DNA from: Nitrosomonadales bacterium
GTDB taxonomy: Bacteria > Pseudomonadota > Gammaproteobacteria > Burkholderiales > Gallionellaceae
Reading direction: 5' to 3'
Assembly (NCBI GenBank): GCA_947475825.1
Contig: CANJMS010000018.1
Location: 1 to 32,967 of the forward strand
DNA length: 32,967 nt
In this document: positions 1-9,480 of the stretch, in pieces
Position numbering within the stretch: position 1 is the first letter of the stretch
Layout: every line of letters starts with the position of its first letter
Translations under genes and position numbers: made by a program
Notes under the pieces: model-generated
The model's input: only the letters and a program-made list of their open reading frames with translations
Told to the model about the DNA's origin: nothing
Databases searched by the model: none

Positions 1-1
1 C

Positions 2-79
2 GGCGAAGGCTCTCGCCCTCAAGGACGGGGAAATGCGTTAGATTCGAGAAATTGCCGCAAAAAGAGGGAGCGTAATTGA
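2..79 (+). CDS. C-terminal tail of an ORF entering from the left edge; possibly TnpB/OrfB-like
   Basis: Open frame from the window edge: GEGSRPQGRGNALDSRNCRKKRERN then TGA at 77-79. The GEGS-then-basic tail resembles the ends of IS200/IS605 TnpB proteins. Only 25 aa are visible. Confidence 0.25.
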   Translation, partial: GEGSRPQGRGNALDSRNCRKKRERN

Positions 80-119
80 TTTAATGCCGAAATCTGAGCG
101 TTAAATGCTATTACGCTCC
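67..119. other. Long inverted repeat / composite hairpin
   Basis: GGAGCGTAAT (67-76) pairs perfectly with ATTACGCTCC (110-119). Nested inside, ATTTAA (79-84) pairs with TTAAAT (101-106). On the minus strand it follows the stop of ORF 129-638 and precedes a T-rich stretch. Confidence 0.6.
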
Positions 120-128
120 ATTTCAAAA

Positions 129-638
129 TTAGTTTTGCAAGAAGCTCATAGGTGTGAATTTACTGGCTCTGGATAGGCTTATGCGAAATGCCCCATCTTC
201 AATAACGAAAGGGAACACCGACGAGCCCTTATCCTTGACTTCAAAGATGTGACCCGCAATGGCGTATTGTGCGAGAACTTGCTGATCTATTTCAGGGTGC
301 TGTGCAAGTTGCTTGAGTTTGGTTAATCGTTCCTGTACTTCAGGAAATAAATCTCCCTGATAAGACAAATATAGACTATCAACCCCAAATCTTAAAAGCT
401 TGAAATACTCATTATTGCTGTTATAGGGTACTGTGTTACTAGGCGGCGTACCCTGTGCGTCCTCGCCGCTTGTCCGTCCGTCCGCCACACGCTGCGCGTG
501 TGTACGGGCGGGAGGCCTCACTGCTGCGGCTTCAATGATTGCCTGATTGTGATTAGTAACGCTATCGGACAAGTCCGAAGTATTTTTTGGTTGGCTTGAC
601 ATACATCCTCCGTCTAATTGAGCGACCGCACCATGCAA
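129..638 (-). CDS. Hypothetical protein, 169 aa, possibly C-terminally truncated
   Basis: ORF with protein-like core (LRFGVDSLYLSYQGDLFPEVQERLTKLKQLAQ...FPFVIEDGAFRISLSR). It ends abruptly next to the 67-119 inverted repeat. Confidence 0.5.
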   Translation of the reverse strand: MHGAVAQLDGGCMSSQPKNTSDLSDSVTNHNQAIIEAAAVRPPARTHAQRVADGRTSGEDAQGTPPSNTVPYNSNNEYFKLLRFGVDSLYLSYQGDLFPEVQERLTKLKQLAQHPEIDQQVLAQYAIAGHIFEVKDKGSSVFPFVIEDGAFRISLSRASKFTPMSFLQN

Positions 639-700
639 TCGCTACGGAATGGATTAAATATGTCAGGGGGTGATAAGTATTCCACCCAAAAATCGAGTTT

Positions 701-1546
701 TTAAGTAGTAGCTTTTTTCTTCATGTAAGTGTCAGCGAATTTGCGTAAGGCTTTGGCATTGCCGCCACCCTTGGCATTGCTGGCATAGAGGCCTAATTCT
801 TCGACGAGTAACTGTTGGAGTTGTGAATCGGTTAGACGGGAAGCGCCCGCTTCATGCAGCACTTCAAACACAAGGCGCATCTTCTGGAAGTTTGCTTGCT
901 CACGCTTTGCCATTTTGCCATTTATAGCTGCCTTGAGCTTGGCAAAGAAGCGATTGTCCTGCAATAACGCAGCCTTGCTGATTCTACAGCTCACAGTTAT
1001 GCAGCCAATGACAGTCGGATCAATACGAACAGCGTCGAACAATGACTTGTCATCGCCAGCTCGAATGCGCTCAATTAATTCATTCAGAAAACAGCCGTGA
1101 TAAAGCACGCTACGCAGGGTGTGGTGCATAGACATGCAAAATCCTAAGATACCAGCAATGGTGGGGCGCATGTTTTTTTCAGCTTCATCACTGAGTTCTG
1201 TTTCGTCGAAGTGTTGGTCTATTTGACGGTAAACACCAGGCAGAGCGCCTATCTGTCCTGATGTATCCACAATCTGTTTATACCAATCTGCAACCTGTTC
1301 AACAGTGATGAGTCCGTTAGAATCCTGAACAATTGCAGCAAGAGAGTGAGTCATGTGCTGCATGATGGGGAGTTCATATAAGTGGCACCATGCAAATGGC
1401 TTGGAATCCTCATTCAATATTTTGTTTTTGTTCTCGATGGACATTTGCTGGGCTTCGTCAGCTTCGGCAGAAAATTTAGGCCAGAACTCAAGAAAAAGGC
1501 GCAGATCTTCGGCGGTGATACCTTTAGCGAAATAAGCTGTGCTCAT
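701..1546 (-). CDS. Hypothetical protein, ~281 aa (ORF opens at 1618; MSTAYFAKG start at 1546 is plausible)
   Basis: Long ORF with coding-like composition and the same orientation as the preceding hypothetical gene. No family recognised. Confidence 0.6.
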   Translation of the reverse strand: MSTAYFAKGITAEDLRLFLEFWPKFSAEADEAQQMSIENKNKILNEDSKPFAWCHLYELPIMQHMTHSLAAIVQDSNGLITVEQVADWYKQIVDTSGQIGALPGVYRQIDQHFDETELSDEAEKNMRPTIAGILGFCMSMHHTLRSVLYHGCFLNELIERIRAGDDKSLFDAVRIDPTVIGCITVSCRISKAALLQDNRFFAKLKAAINGKMAKREQANFQKMRLVFEVLHEAGASRLTDSQLQQLLVEELGLYASNAKGGGNAKALRKFADTYMKKKATT

Positions 1547-1807
1547 GATGTTTTTAGTATTTATAAATGCATCGTGCCAGTGTGAGTTACTTTGAGACAA
1601 AAGACCACGATGTGTCACAATAAGATCACAGTAAGCATGCGTGATAGTCTACAACGTGCCACAAGCAGACACTGGCAACCGGCAGCAATCAGTAATATCA
1701 CCCCCCCCCATATCAACTCCGGCTTATGCCAGCATGTCAACATTGACTGTGCGCCTCCCCAAGCGCACTATTGTCGCAAAATAAAGTGATGGAAGTAACC
1801 ACATACC

Positions 1808-4672
1808 GTGACCAGACATTCTCTCCTGACGCTGTTTCTCCCAGCTATCGCGCTGGTGAACAGGTTATCGTTTTCCAAGAAGTTTCTGTTGCTTGGCTCA
1901 ATCTCCTTGCTGGCCGTGAGCGTCGCGCTCTATGGCTATTATAACAAGCTCGATCAAATTATCAGCACTTCAAAAAAGGAAATCAAGGGGGTGGAGCTTG
2001 CGGTATCGTTAGTCAAAATTATACAGCAGGTACAGAGGCACCGTGGTTTCTCTGAGGGCACGCTGGGAGGGATCACTAATTTCGGCTCGGCGCTGGCAAA
2101 GAATGAACATGAGATTGAGGACGCATTTCTCGTATTGAATAACCGCCTTCCCGCCGGTTCCGAACAATTCGAGTCTTGCAAAGACCTCAGGGCTAAATGG
2201 AACAACATACAAGCCCATGGCCTGCTAATGGCGCCAAATGACAATTTCTTCATGCACACGCAACTAATTGCAAGAATGATGGAGTTTGCAACGTATCTCG
2301 CCGACGAATATAGCTTGACTACGGATACTGATCTTGATTCATCTTATCTGACTCATACCTCGCTTAATGAATTTATAGAAATGCTCGAACACCTAGCCAA
2401 AATTCGCGGTTTCGGCACATTCATTCTGGCGCAGAAAACTATTACCGACTTACAGAGGCCTATTATAAATAGCATGATTGTAGACGTCGATGACGCATAC
2501 GCGCGCCTCAAGACGGGGCTGGACAAGGTGGCGCGCTTTAACCCGGAGATGCGTGAAGTCATATCCAGCTCCAACAGTGAGATCGCGCAGATGACGCTAC
2601 AACTGACCGCTAAAGTGCGATCGGATATCTTGACAAAGCGCTTCACCTCCACTCCAGTCGATTTTTTTAGTATGGCCTCAAAGACCATCGACCATAGCTA
2701 TCTCGAATTGACTATGAATTTGTTGCCGCAAGCCAGCAAGCTGATGCAAAAGCGTATTACGCGCACAGAAAATGAGCTTAATGCCCTCGTTGGCATTGGA
2801 GCGCTATTGATGCTGCTGTTCGCTTATTTCATGGCGGCAATTTACTACGCCACCATTCACAACATCAATCTCCTTTTAAAAGCTACTACCCGGTTCGCAC
2901 ATGGCGATATGCATGAGCGCGTGCAGCTTGAGACCCATGATGAACTCGCCCAGATCGGACACAGCTTCAACAAAATGGCTGATGAAATTCAGAAATCCTA
3001 TGAGAAGCTGCGCATCGCCGCCAGCGTATTTGAAAGCAGCTTGGAAGCCATTACCATCTCCGATGCGAACAACAACATCATCGACATCAACCCGGCATTT
3101 ACAAAAATCACTGGCTACAGCCGCGAGGAGGCGATTGGAAAAAATCCCAAGCTGCAAAGTTCCGGGCTTCAGGACAAGGCTTTTTACGCCACGGTATGGC
3201 AATCGCTGAACCGGGACAGAGCTTGGCGCGGCGAGATATGGAACCGGCGCAAGTCCGGTGAGATTTATCCGGAAATTCTCTCGATCTCGGTTATCTGCGA
3301 CATCGATGACAAGGTGCTGCGCTACGTTGCCGTATTCACAGATATCAGCCAAATCAAAAAACATGAGGCAGAACTGAGCCACGCCGCCAATTATGATGTG
3401 CTGACGGGCATCCCCAACAGGCTGTTGCTGAGTGATCGTATGAGTCAAGGTATATCCAAGACTTCCCGCGAACAGAACTTGATGGCGGTCTGCTATCTTG
3501 ATCTTGACGATTTCAAATCGGTTAATGACAAACTTGGGCATGAGGCGGGTGACCAGTTGTTAATTGAGGTAGCGAACCGTATTGGCAATATCTTACGCAG
3601 TGATGACACGGTAGCCCGTCTGGGGGGCGACGAGTTTGTCATTTTATTGCTAGCGCTGAATAAGTTGGAGGATTGTGTGATGACACTAGAACGCCTACTT
3701 ATATCAATCTCGCAGCCCTTCACCGTGAAAGGCAGACCTCTGACGATCAGTGCCAGTATTGGGGTCAGCATCTATCCATCTGATGATGAAAATGCCGACA
3801 CACTTTTGCGTCACGCTGATCAAGCAATGTATTTAGCCAAACAATCAGGCAAGAATTGTCTTTCCATTTACAATCTTGAAATGGATCGGCTCACTCGTGA
3901 GCGAAACGAATTCCTGAAAACTTTTCGCCGTGGGCTGGAGCAGAATCAGTTCGAGCTGTACTACCAGCCTAAGGTCAACTTGCGTACAAAGGAACTGGTT
4001 GGTGCCGAGGCTCTAATACGCTGGCGGCATCCAGAGCGTGGCCTGCTTCCCCCCGCCGAGTTCCTTCGTCACATCGAAAATACCGATATGGACATAGTAA
4101 TCGGCGAATGGGTGACTGCTACCGCGCTCGCCCAGATGGATGTCTGGCGAAGTGCGGGGCTGGACATCGAGGTCAGCATCAATATCTCCGGTTACCACCT
4201 CGAATCTTCTGGTTTCCTGGAAACGTTGGGACAAAAGCTCGCAGACCATCCAGACATACTGCCGGGAAAACTACAGATAGAAGTGCTTGAAACTGTGGCG
4301 CTCAACGACATTGCCAGTGTTCGAAAAGTCATCGAGTCATGCCGCAAGATTGGAGTGAAATTTGCGCTGGATGATTTCGGCACCGGCTACTCCTCGCTAT
4401 CCTATCTGAGCAACCTGCCGTTTGAAACAATCAAGATAGACCAGTCCTTCGTGCGCGACATGCTGGAAGATAAGGGCGACATGGCCATCGTGCTGGGCAT
4501 CATCGCTTTGGCACGTGCATTCGATCGCCATACGGTTGCCGAGGGCATCGAGACCAAAGAGCATTTTCAGGCATTGCTCGACATGGCCTGCGAGCAAGGG
4601 CAAGGCTATTATATAGCCCGCCCGATGCCGGCGAATGAATTACCAAGCTGGCGTGCGAACCACCTCTTTTAA
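1808..4672 (+). CDS. Membrane-bound NIT-like/HAMP/PAS/GGDEF/EAL protein
   Basis: 954 aa. NIT-like periplasmic region (QQVQRHRGFSEGTLGG) between two TM segments, HAMP, PAS (FTKITGYSREEAIGKNP), GGDEF with RxxD I-site (RSDDTVARLGGDEF), EAL (GAEALIRWRHPERG) and DDFGTGYSSLSYL. Confidence 0.93.
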   Translation: MTRHSLLTLFLPAIALVNRLSFSKKFLLLGSISLLAVSVALYGYYNKLDQIISTSKKEIKGVELAVSLVKIIQQVQRHRGFSEGTLGGITNFGSALAKNEHEIEDAFLVLNNRLPAGSEQFESCKDLRAKWNNIQAHGLLMAPNDNFFMHTQLIARMMEFATYLADEYSLTTDTDLDSSYLTHTSLNEFIEMLEHLAKIRGFGTFILAQKTITDLQRPIINSMIVDVDDAYARLKTGLDKVARFNPEMREVISSSNSEIAQMTLQLTAKVRSDILTKRFTSTPVDFFSMASKTIDHSYLELTMNLLPQASKLMQKRITRTENELNALVGIGALLMLLFAYFMAAIYYATIHNINLLLKATTRFAHGDMHERVQLETHDELAQIGHSFNKMADEIQKSYEKLRIAASVFESSLEAITISDANNNIIDINPAFTKITGYSREEAIGKNPKLQSSGLQDKAFYATVWQSLNRDRAWRGEIWNRRKSGEIYPEILSISVICDIDDKVLRYVAVFTDISQIKKHEAELSHAANYDVLTGIPNRLLLSDRMSQGISKTSREQNLMAVCYLDLDDFKSVNDKLGHEAGDQLLIEVANRIGNILRSDDTVARLGGDEFVILLLALNKLEDCVMTLERLLISISQPFTVKGRPLTISASIGVSIYPSDDENADTLLRHADQAMYLAKQSGKNCLSIYNLEMDRLTRERNEFLKTFRRGLEQNQFELYYQPKVNLRTKELVGAEALIRWRHPERGLLPPAEFLRHIENTDMDIVIGEWVTATALAQMDVWRSAGLDIEVSINISGYHLESSGFLETLGQKLADHPDILPGKLQIEVLETVALNDIASVRKVIESCRKIGVKFALDDFGTGYSSLSYLSNLPFETIKIDQSFVRDMLEDKGDMAIVLGIIALARAFDRHTVAEGIETKEHFQALLDMACEQGQGYYIARPMPANELPSWRANHLF

Positions 4673-4784
4673 GAATCGTGAATGACTGCTATGTGCCGAT
4701 TCTGTTGAAAAACTCGTTGTTAAAACCGTCGTGGTGTTCTGAAATTTCGTGAGGTGAGCGCGTCATCACCCTTTTGGGTGCTTC

Positions 4785-4806
4785 AACTGGGTTCTGATAC
4801 CCAGTT
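4785..4806. terminator. Hairpin inside the IS, possible transcriptional insulator
   Basis: AACTGGGT-TCTGAT-ACCCAGTT, 8-bp stem, next to a second hairpin CACCC-TTTT-GGGTG (4767-4780). Both lie between the transposase stop and the IS end. Confidence 0.4.
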
Positions 4807-4832
4807 TGTAGGTTGATCGGATGGTTTTTGCC

Positions 4833-6221
4833 TCAAGCGGGCGCACCTATCCTGTCAATTAGCGGTCCGTGCGCAAGCAACTTGACCATGCGACGCAAAT
4901 TTTGAACGGTTGCGGCGAGCGTGAATTCGTCAGCAGCGCCACTCAGTCCGCGTAGTCGTAAGCGATCCAGTTTGAGAATGGACTTGAGATGAGCAAAGAG
5001 CATCTCGACCTTCTTACGTTCACAGCGTGACCTTTGATACTCCGGTGTCGTCGCAATTTGCCGGGCAACATCGCGAGCGTTCTCATGGAGGCTACGAGCT
5101 ATCTTGCGCACCGCTGTATTCGGGCAGCATCGAGCTTTCATCGGGCATGTAGCGCAATCACGCTGACTTGAACGATAGATGATGGTGTCAGCTTTGGTGA
5201 CATGCTTACGCGGATTCTTGAACAGGCGCCATTCACTACGCAGCGCGTTGCCAGTCGGACAGCGATATTCATCAGCCTCTTCGTTCCATTTGAAATCGTC
5301 TCGCTCAAAAGTTCCGTCCTTGCGTGCCGTCTTGTCCCACACCGGAATATGCGGCTCGATGGCCTTTTCCTCGACCATCCAACCCAACATAGATGCTGAG
5401 CCATATGCAGTATCTGCAATGAGACGTTCCGGTTTAATGTCGAAACGTTCCTCGACACGATCGACCATCAGCTTGGTTGACTCGACTTCTTCGGTGCGAC
5501 GTGCTGGCGTTGCTTCCACATCAAGGATTACCCCGTGGGCAGTATCGATCAGATAGTTTGTCGAGTAGGCGAAGAAGGCTATTCCTCCGGTCGCAGCAGT
5601 CCAGCGCGAATGCGGATCACTTAGCGATATTTTGCGAGGCGCTACCGCTGTCATTGGCTCTTGATCCAGGGCGGCAAGATACTCACGCACAGGGCGCGTG
5701 TCGATCTCGGGATTAGCCCAATCACAATGTTCTCCAGGTTGAACACTGTGCTGGTGGCTTGCGTTGGCCTCAATCAGGCTGGCATCCACCGCGAATCCTT
5801 CGCCTTTGACCAGACCGGCTGCCATGCAGCGGCGAACCACCTCGTCAAATACCCAACGAAATGCTCCGCTCTCGCGAAATCGGCCATGCCGATTCTTGGA
5901 GAAGGTCGAATGATCCGGCACAGCATCCTCCAGCCCAAGCCGACAGAACCAGCGATAGGCCAGATTCAAATGCACTTCTTCGCACAACCTGCGCTCGGAG
6001 CGTATGCCGAAGCTGTAGCCAATGATGAGCATACGGATCATCAACTCTGGATCAATGGATGGCCTGCCTGTGTGGCTGTAGTATTCAGCGAGATGTTGTC
6101 GAAGATTGCTTAGATCGAGATGCTGGTTGATGCCGCGAAGGAGGTGATTCTGTGGGACGTGGTCTTCAAGGTCAAAAGAGTAGAAAAGACGCTTCTGGTG
6201 ATCGGTATGCAATCCAATCAT
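4833..6221 (-). CDS. IS1182 family transposase
   Basis: 462 aa. MIGLHTDHQKRLFYSFDLEDHVPQNHLLRGINQ... with DDE-type core, RYRCPTGNALR zinc-type region and C-terminal KKVEMLFAHLKSILKLDRLRLRG. Confidence 0.92.
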   Translation of the reverse strand: MIGLHTDHQKRLFYSFDLEDHVPQNHLLRGINQHLDLSNLRQHLAEYYSHTGRPSIDPELMIRMLIIGYSFGIRSERRLCEEVHLNLAYRWFCRLGLEDAVPDHSTFSKNRHGRFRESGAFRWVFDEVVRRCMAAGLVKGEGFAVDASLIEANASHQHSVQPGEHCDWANPEIDTRPVREYLAALDQEPMTAVAPRKISLSDPHSRWTAATGGIAFFAYSTNYLIDTAHGVILDVEATPARRTEEVESTKLMVDRVEERFDIKPERLIADTAYGSASMLGWMVEEKAIEPHIPVWDKTARKDGTFERDDFKWNEEADEYRCPTGNALRSEWRLFKNPRKHVTKADTIIYRSSQRDCATCPMKARCCPNTAVRKIARSLHENARDVARQIATTPEYQRSRCERKKVEMLFAHLKSILKLDRLRLRGLSGAADEFTLAATVQNLRRMVKLLAHGPLIDRIGAPA

Positions 6222-6470
6222 AGCAAGGCTCCCAGCTTGTTTTGATGTGCGAAATTATAACATTCATAACATCAAAATATAAAGGAGTTTTTCAACAGAA
6301 TCTGCCACTTGCTGCCATTCCAATGAATGCAAAATCCAAGTCCTGAACGTCTGGTTAAAATAAAAGCCGCCATTTGAAATCCCGTAGGAGCACATATATT
6401 TCCCACAATTATCTGCCAAGGGTATGATTTGGTAGTCAGGCATTAATCATGTCGCCTTAAGAAGTGTTAC

Positions 6471-9446
6471 ATGCAACCTAAAAAGCGCATTAGCGCCAAG
6501 CCAGTGGTTAAGTCTACCCCCCGAGACATGGCCTCTAAGCCTGCCGCTCCGGGTTTTCCTATCGTCGGCATTGGTGCATCTGCTGGCGGATTAGAGGCGT
6601 TCGAGCAATTCTTTCATGCCTGTCCGGTGGACACCGGCATGGCCTTCGTGCTGGTGCCGCATCTTGACCCCAATCATCGCAGCCTGCTTACGGAAATCCT
6701 GCAACGTTGCACCGCCATGCCAGTGGCGCAGGCGCTCGATCAGGTTCCGGTGGAACCCAACCACATCTACATCATCCCGCCCAACCGCGAGATGGCCATG
6801 ACCAACGGCGTATTGCATCTCACCATGCCGGAATATGTAAGCGGGCAACGTTTGCCGATTGATGGCTTTTTTCGCTCGCTGGCTGAAAATCAGGCAGCGC
6901 ACGCCATCGGCATCATCCTTTCAGGCACCGCATCGGATGGCACCAAGGGGCTTGCCGCCATTCTCGCTGCGGGGGGCGTGTGCATGGTGCAGGAGCCGTC
7001 CACCGCCAAATATGACGGCATGCCGCAAAGCGCCATCAATGCCGGTTGCGCCATCCATATCCTGCCGGCAGAAGACATGCCAAAAATGCTGATGCAACTG
7101 GCACAGCAGTCAAACTTCCGTCTGCTTGTGCCACGCATTCTGTCCGTAGATGCACTGAGCGGCATGAACAAGATTTTGCTGCAAATCCGCAGCAGAACCG
7201 GTCACGACTTCTCGCACTACAAAAAGAGCACCATAGGTCGCCGTATCGAACGCAGGATGGCGGAGCACCGCATCGAGGACATGGCGGTGTATGCGAAGTT
7301 TCTTAAGCAAAGTCCCGCAGAAGTTAACGCGCTGTTCAAGGAACTGCTGATCAACGTCACCAGCTTCTTTCGCGACTCGGAAGCCTTCGACGTACTGAAG
7401 CAAGACATCCTGCCCGCCTTGCTCGCAAACAAGCCGGAAGACTACGTGTTTCGCATCTGGGTGGCAGGGTGCGCCAGCGGCGAAGAAGCCTATTCCATCG
7501 CCATCATACTGCGTGAGTTAATGGATGAGGCGCACAAGGATTTCAAGGTGCAGATCTACGCCACCGACCTCGATGATGATGCCATCAACAGCGCACGCAG
7601 CGGGCTTTACCCCGTAGGTATCGCAGAGGACGTCAGCCCCGAGCGCCTGCGCCGCTTCTTCAGCAAGAACGATAGCGGTTACAAGGTCAAGAAAGACCTG
7701 CGTGAGATGGTGGTGTTTGCCGTGCAGAGCGTCATCAAAGACCCGCCCTTCACCAAACTCGATCTGCTCAGTTGCCGCAACCTGATGATCTATCTGGAGG
7801 CGGAGCAACAACATCGCCTGATCTCCAATTTTCATTACGCACTCAAACCGGATGGGGTGCTGTTTCTTTCGGGTTCGGAAAGCATTACCGACCATCCCGG
7901 TTTGTTTCGCGTACTCAACCGCAAATGGAAGTTCTATCGCGCCATCCACATTTCGAACAAGTCAACCCTGCCCCAGTATAGGAGTTCACCCATGACAGCC
8001 GATATCCCCGCAGCACCCACCCATGTGGTGAGCCGTAAAGCCGCCCCGGTGGGTAGCGTCGCCGCCCTGAGCAATCGCATTCTGCTCCAGTCCTACGCCC
8101 CGGCCTCGGTGACGACTGATGCCAAAGGCAATATCCTCTATGTGCATGGCGACACCAGCCACTACTTGCGCCAACCTGCCGGGGAGGTGACCACCAATGT
8201 GATCGAGATGGCGTGGGATGGCCTGCAACTGGGTTTGCGCGCAGCTCTGCAGGAGGCAGTTCACGGTGCGCCTGTACAGAACCATGAAGTGGTGCTAAAA
8301 ACCGAGCGCGGCCTGCTCAAGGTGAGTTTCAGCATTCGTCTGTTGCCGTCAGCCCACCACGAGGAAGGGCCGTTGCTACTGGTGAGCTTTCAGGACGTGG
8401 CCGAGCCGGTCAAGCCCGCCAAGCGCAAAGGCAGCAAGGATATTCCCACGGCAGAAGAAGCGGGGCGCATCGAACACCTTGAACGCGAACTGTCCTACGC
8501 CAAGGAAAACCTGCAAGCCACCATCGAAGAGCAGCAGGCCACCAACGAAGAGCTTAAATCAGCCAACGAGGAGTTGCAGTCCACCAACGAGGAGTTGCAG
8601 TCGTCCAACGAAGAGCTGGAGACGTCAAGGGAGGAGTTGCAATCGCTGAATGAAGAAGCTATTACGGTCAACAGCGAAATGAGTAACAAAGTCGAGCAAT
8701 TGAACGACATCAAGAACGATCTGAAGAACCTGCTGGATAACGTGAATGCCGGCACCATTTTTCTGGACTACCAGCTGAACATTCGACGCTACACGCGCGA
8801 AGCGGTCAAAGCCTACAACCTGATTGCCACCGATGTGGGCCGTCCGCTGAGTGACATCACCTCGAATCTCGAAGGCGAGAGCCTGCATGCCGATCTGCAT
8901 ACCGTGCTGGAAAACCTGATCCCGATTGAGCGTGAAGTGCATACCCTCGATGGCATGTGGTATCTGGCGCGCATGCAGCCCTACCGGACATTGGATAACA
9001 TCATCGAAGGCGTGGTGCTGACCTTCACCGACATCAGCGTCAACCGCGAAGCAGCGCAGATCAAAGGCGCTGCGGTGCAACTGGCACGGGAACTGGCCGA
9101 AGGCATCGTCAATACCGTGGTCGAGCCACTCATCGTGCTGGATAGCGTCTTGCAGGTGGTCTCAGCCAGTCGTGCGTTCTTTCAGCATTTTAAGGTCACG
9201 CCAGAACAAACCGTGGGCCGTAAAATCTATGAGCTGGGCAATGGGCAATGGAACATCGCTGCCTTGCGCGATCTGCTTGAAGACATTTTGCCGCAGCGAC
9301 AGGTGATGGACGGCTTTGTGGTGGAGCACAACTTTCCCGATCTGGGGCCACGCCGCATGGTGCTCAATGCCCGCCGTATTGTCACAGCACTGGGCAATAC
9401 CGAGTTGATCCTGCTGGCGATGGTGGCGGTTGAGGCCAAGACGTAG
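6471..9446 (+). CDS. CheB/CheR fusion methylesterase-methyltransferase with coiled coil and PAS domains
   Basis: 991 aa. CheB motifs GIGASAGG, VPHLDP and GTASDG; CheR region (VTSFFRDSEAFDVLK, WVAGCASGEEAYSIAI, KLDLLSCRNLMIYL); long ATNEELKSANEELQSTNEELQ coiled coil; PAS domains. No N-terminal REC domain. Confidence 0.95.
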   Translation: MQPKKRISAKPVVKSTPRDMASKPAAPGFPIVGIGASAGGLEAFEQFFHACPVDTGMAFVLVPHLDPNHRSLLTEILQRCTAMPVAQALDQVPVEPNHIYIIPPNREMAMTNGVLHLTMPEYVSGQRLPIDGFFRSLAENQAAHAIGIILSGTASDGTKGLAAILAAGGVCMVQEPSTAKYDGMPQSAINAGCAIHILPAEDMPKMLMQLAQQSNFRLLVPRILSVDALSGMNKILLQIRSRTGHDFSHYKKSTIGRRIERRMAEHRIEDMAVYAKFLKQSPAEVNALFKELLINVTSFFRDSEAFDVLKQDILPALLANKPEDYVFRIWVAGCASGEEAYSIAIILRELMDEAHKDFKVQIYATDLDDDAINSARSGLYPVGIAEDVSPERLRRFFSKNDSGYKVKKDLREMVVFAVQSVIKDPPFTKLDLLSCRNLMIYLEAEQQHRLISNFHYALKPDGVLFLSGSESITDHPGLFRVLNRKWKFYRAIHISNKSTLPQYRSSPMTADIPAAPTHVVSRKAAPVGSVAALSNRILLQSYAPASVTTDAKGNILYVHGDTSHYLRQPAGEVTTNVIEMAWDGLQLGLRAALQEAVHGAPVQNHEVVLKTERGLLKVSFSIRLLPSAHHEEGPLLLVSFQDVAEPVKPAKRKGSKDIPTAEEAGRIEHLERELSYAKENLQATIEEQQATNEELKSANEELQSTNEELQSSNEELETSREELQSLNEEAITVNSEMSNKVEQLNDIKNDLKNLLDNVNAGTIFLDYQLNIRRYTREAVKAYNLIATDVGRPLSDITSNLEGESLHADLHTVLENLIPIEREVHTLDGMWYLARMQPYRTLDNIIEGVVLTFTDISVNREAAQIKGAAVQLARELAEGIVNTVVEPLIVLDSVLQVVSASRAFFQHFKVTPEQTVGRKIYELGNGQWNIAALRDLLEDILPQRQVMDGFVVEHNFPDLGPRRMVLNARRIVTALGNTELILLAMVAVEAKT

Positions 9447-9480
9447 CCATGCAAATACGTAACTGTGTAAAGGGGTAGCC

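Larger units (their letters stand above)
4698..6302 (-). mobile_element. Complete IS1182-like insertion sequence
   Basis: 18-bp perfect terminal IRs: GATTCTGTTGAAAAACTC (4698-4715) and GAGTTTTTCAACAGAATC (6285-6302). Flanked by TGCC direct repeats (4694-4697, 6303-6306) and contains one full-length transposase. Confidence 0.9.

Noticed and set aside
34-106. GTTAGAT and GTTAAAT, matching the integron attC GTTRRRY core
   Set aside because: No partner RYYYAAC box in the region and no integrase seen; short degenerate matches occur by chance.
2876-3541. 221-aa antisense ORF inside the NIT-GGDEF-EAL gene
   Set aside because: Lies wholly within a strong coding gene on the other strand. Antisense ORFs are common in GC-balanced coding DNA and no recognisable motif is present.
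7518-7949. 143-aa and other antisense ORFs inside the CheB/CheR gene
   Set aside because: Shadow ORFs of a confidently assigned gene.
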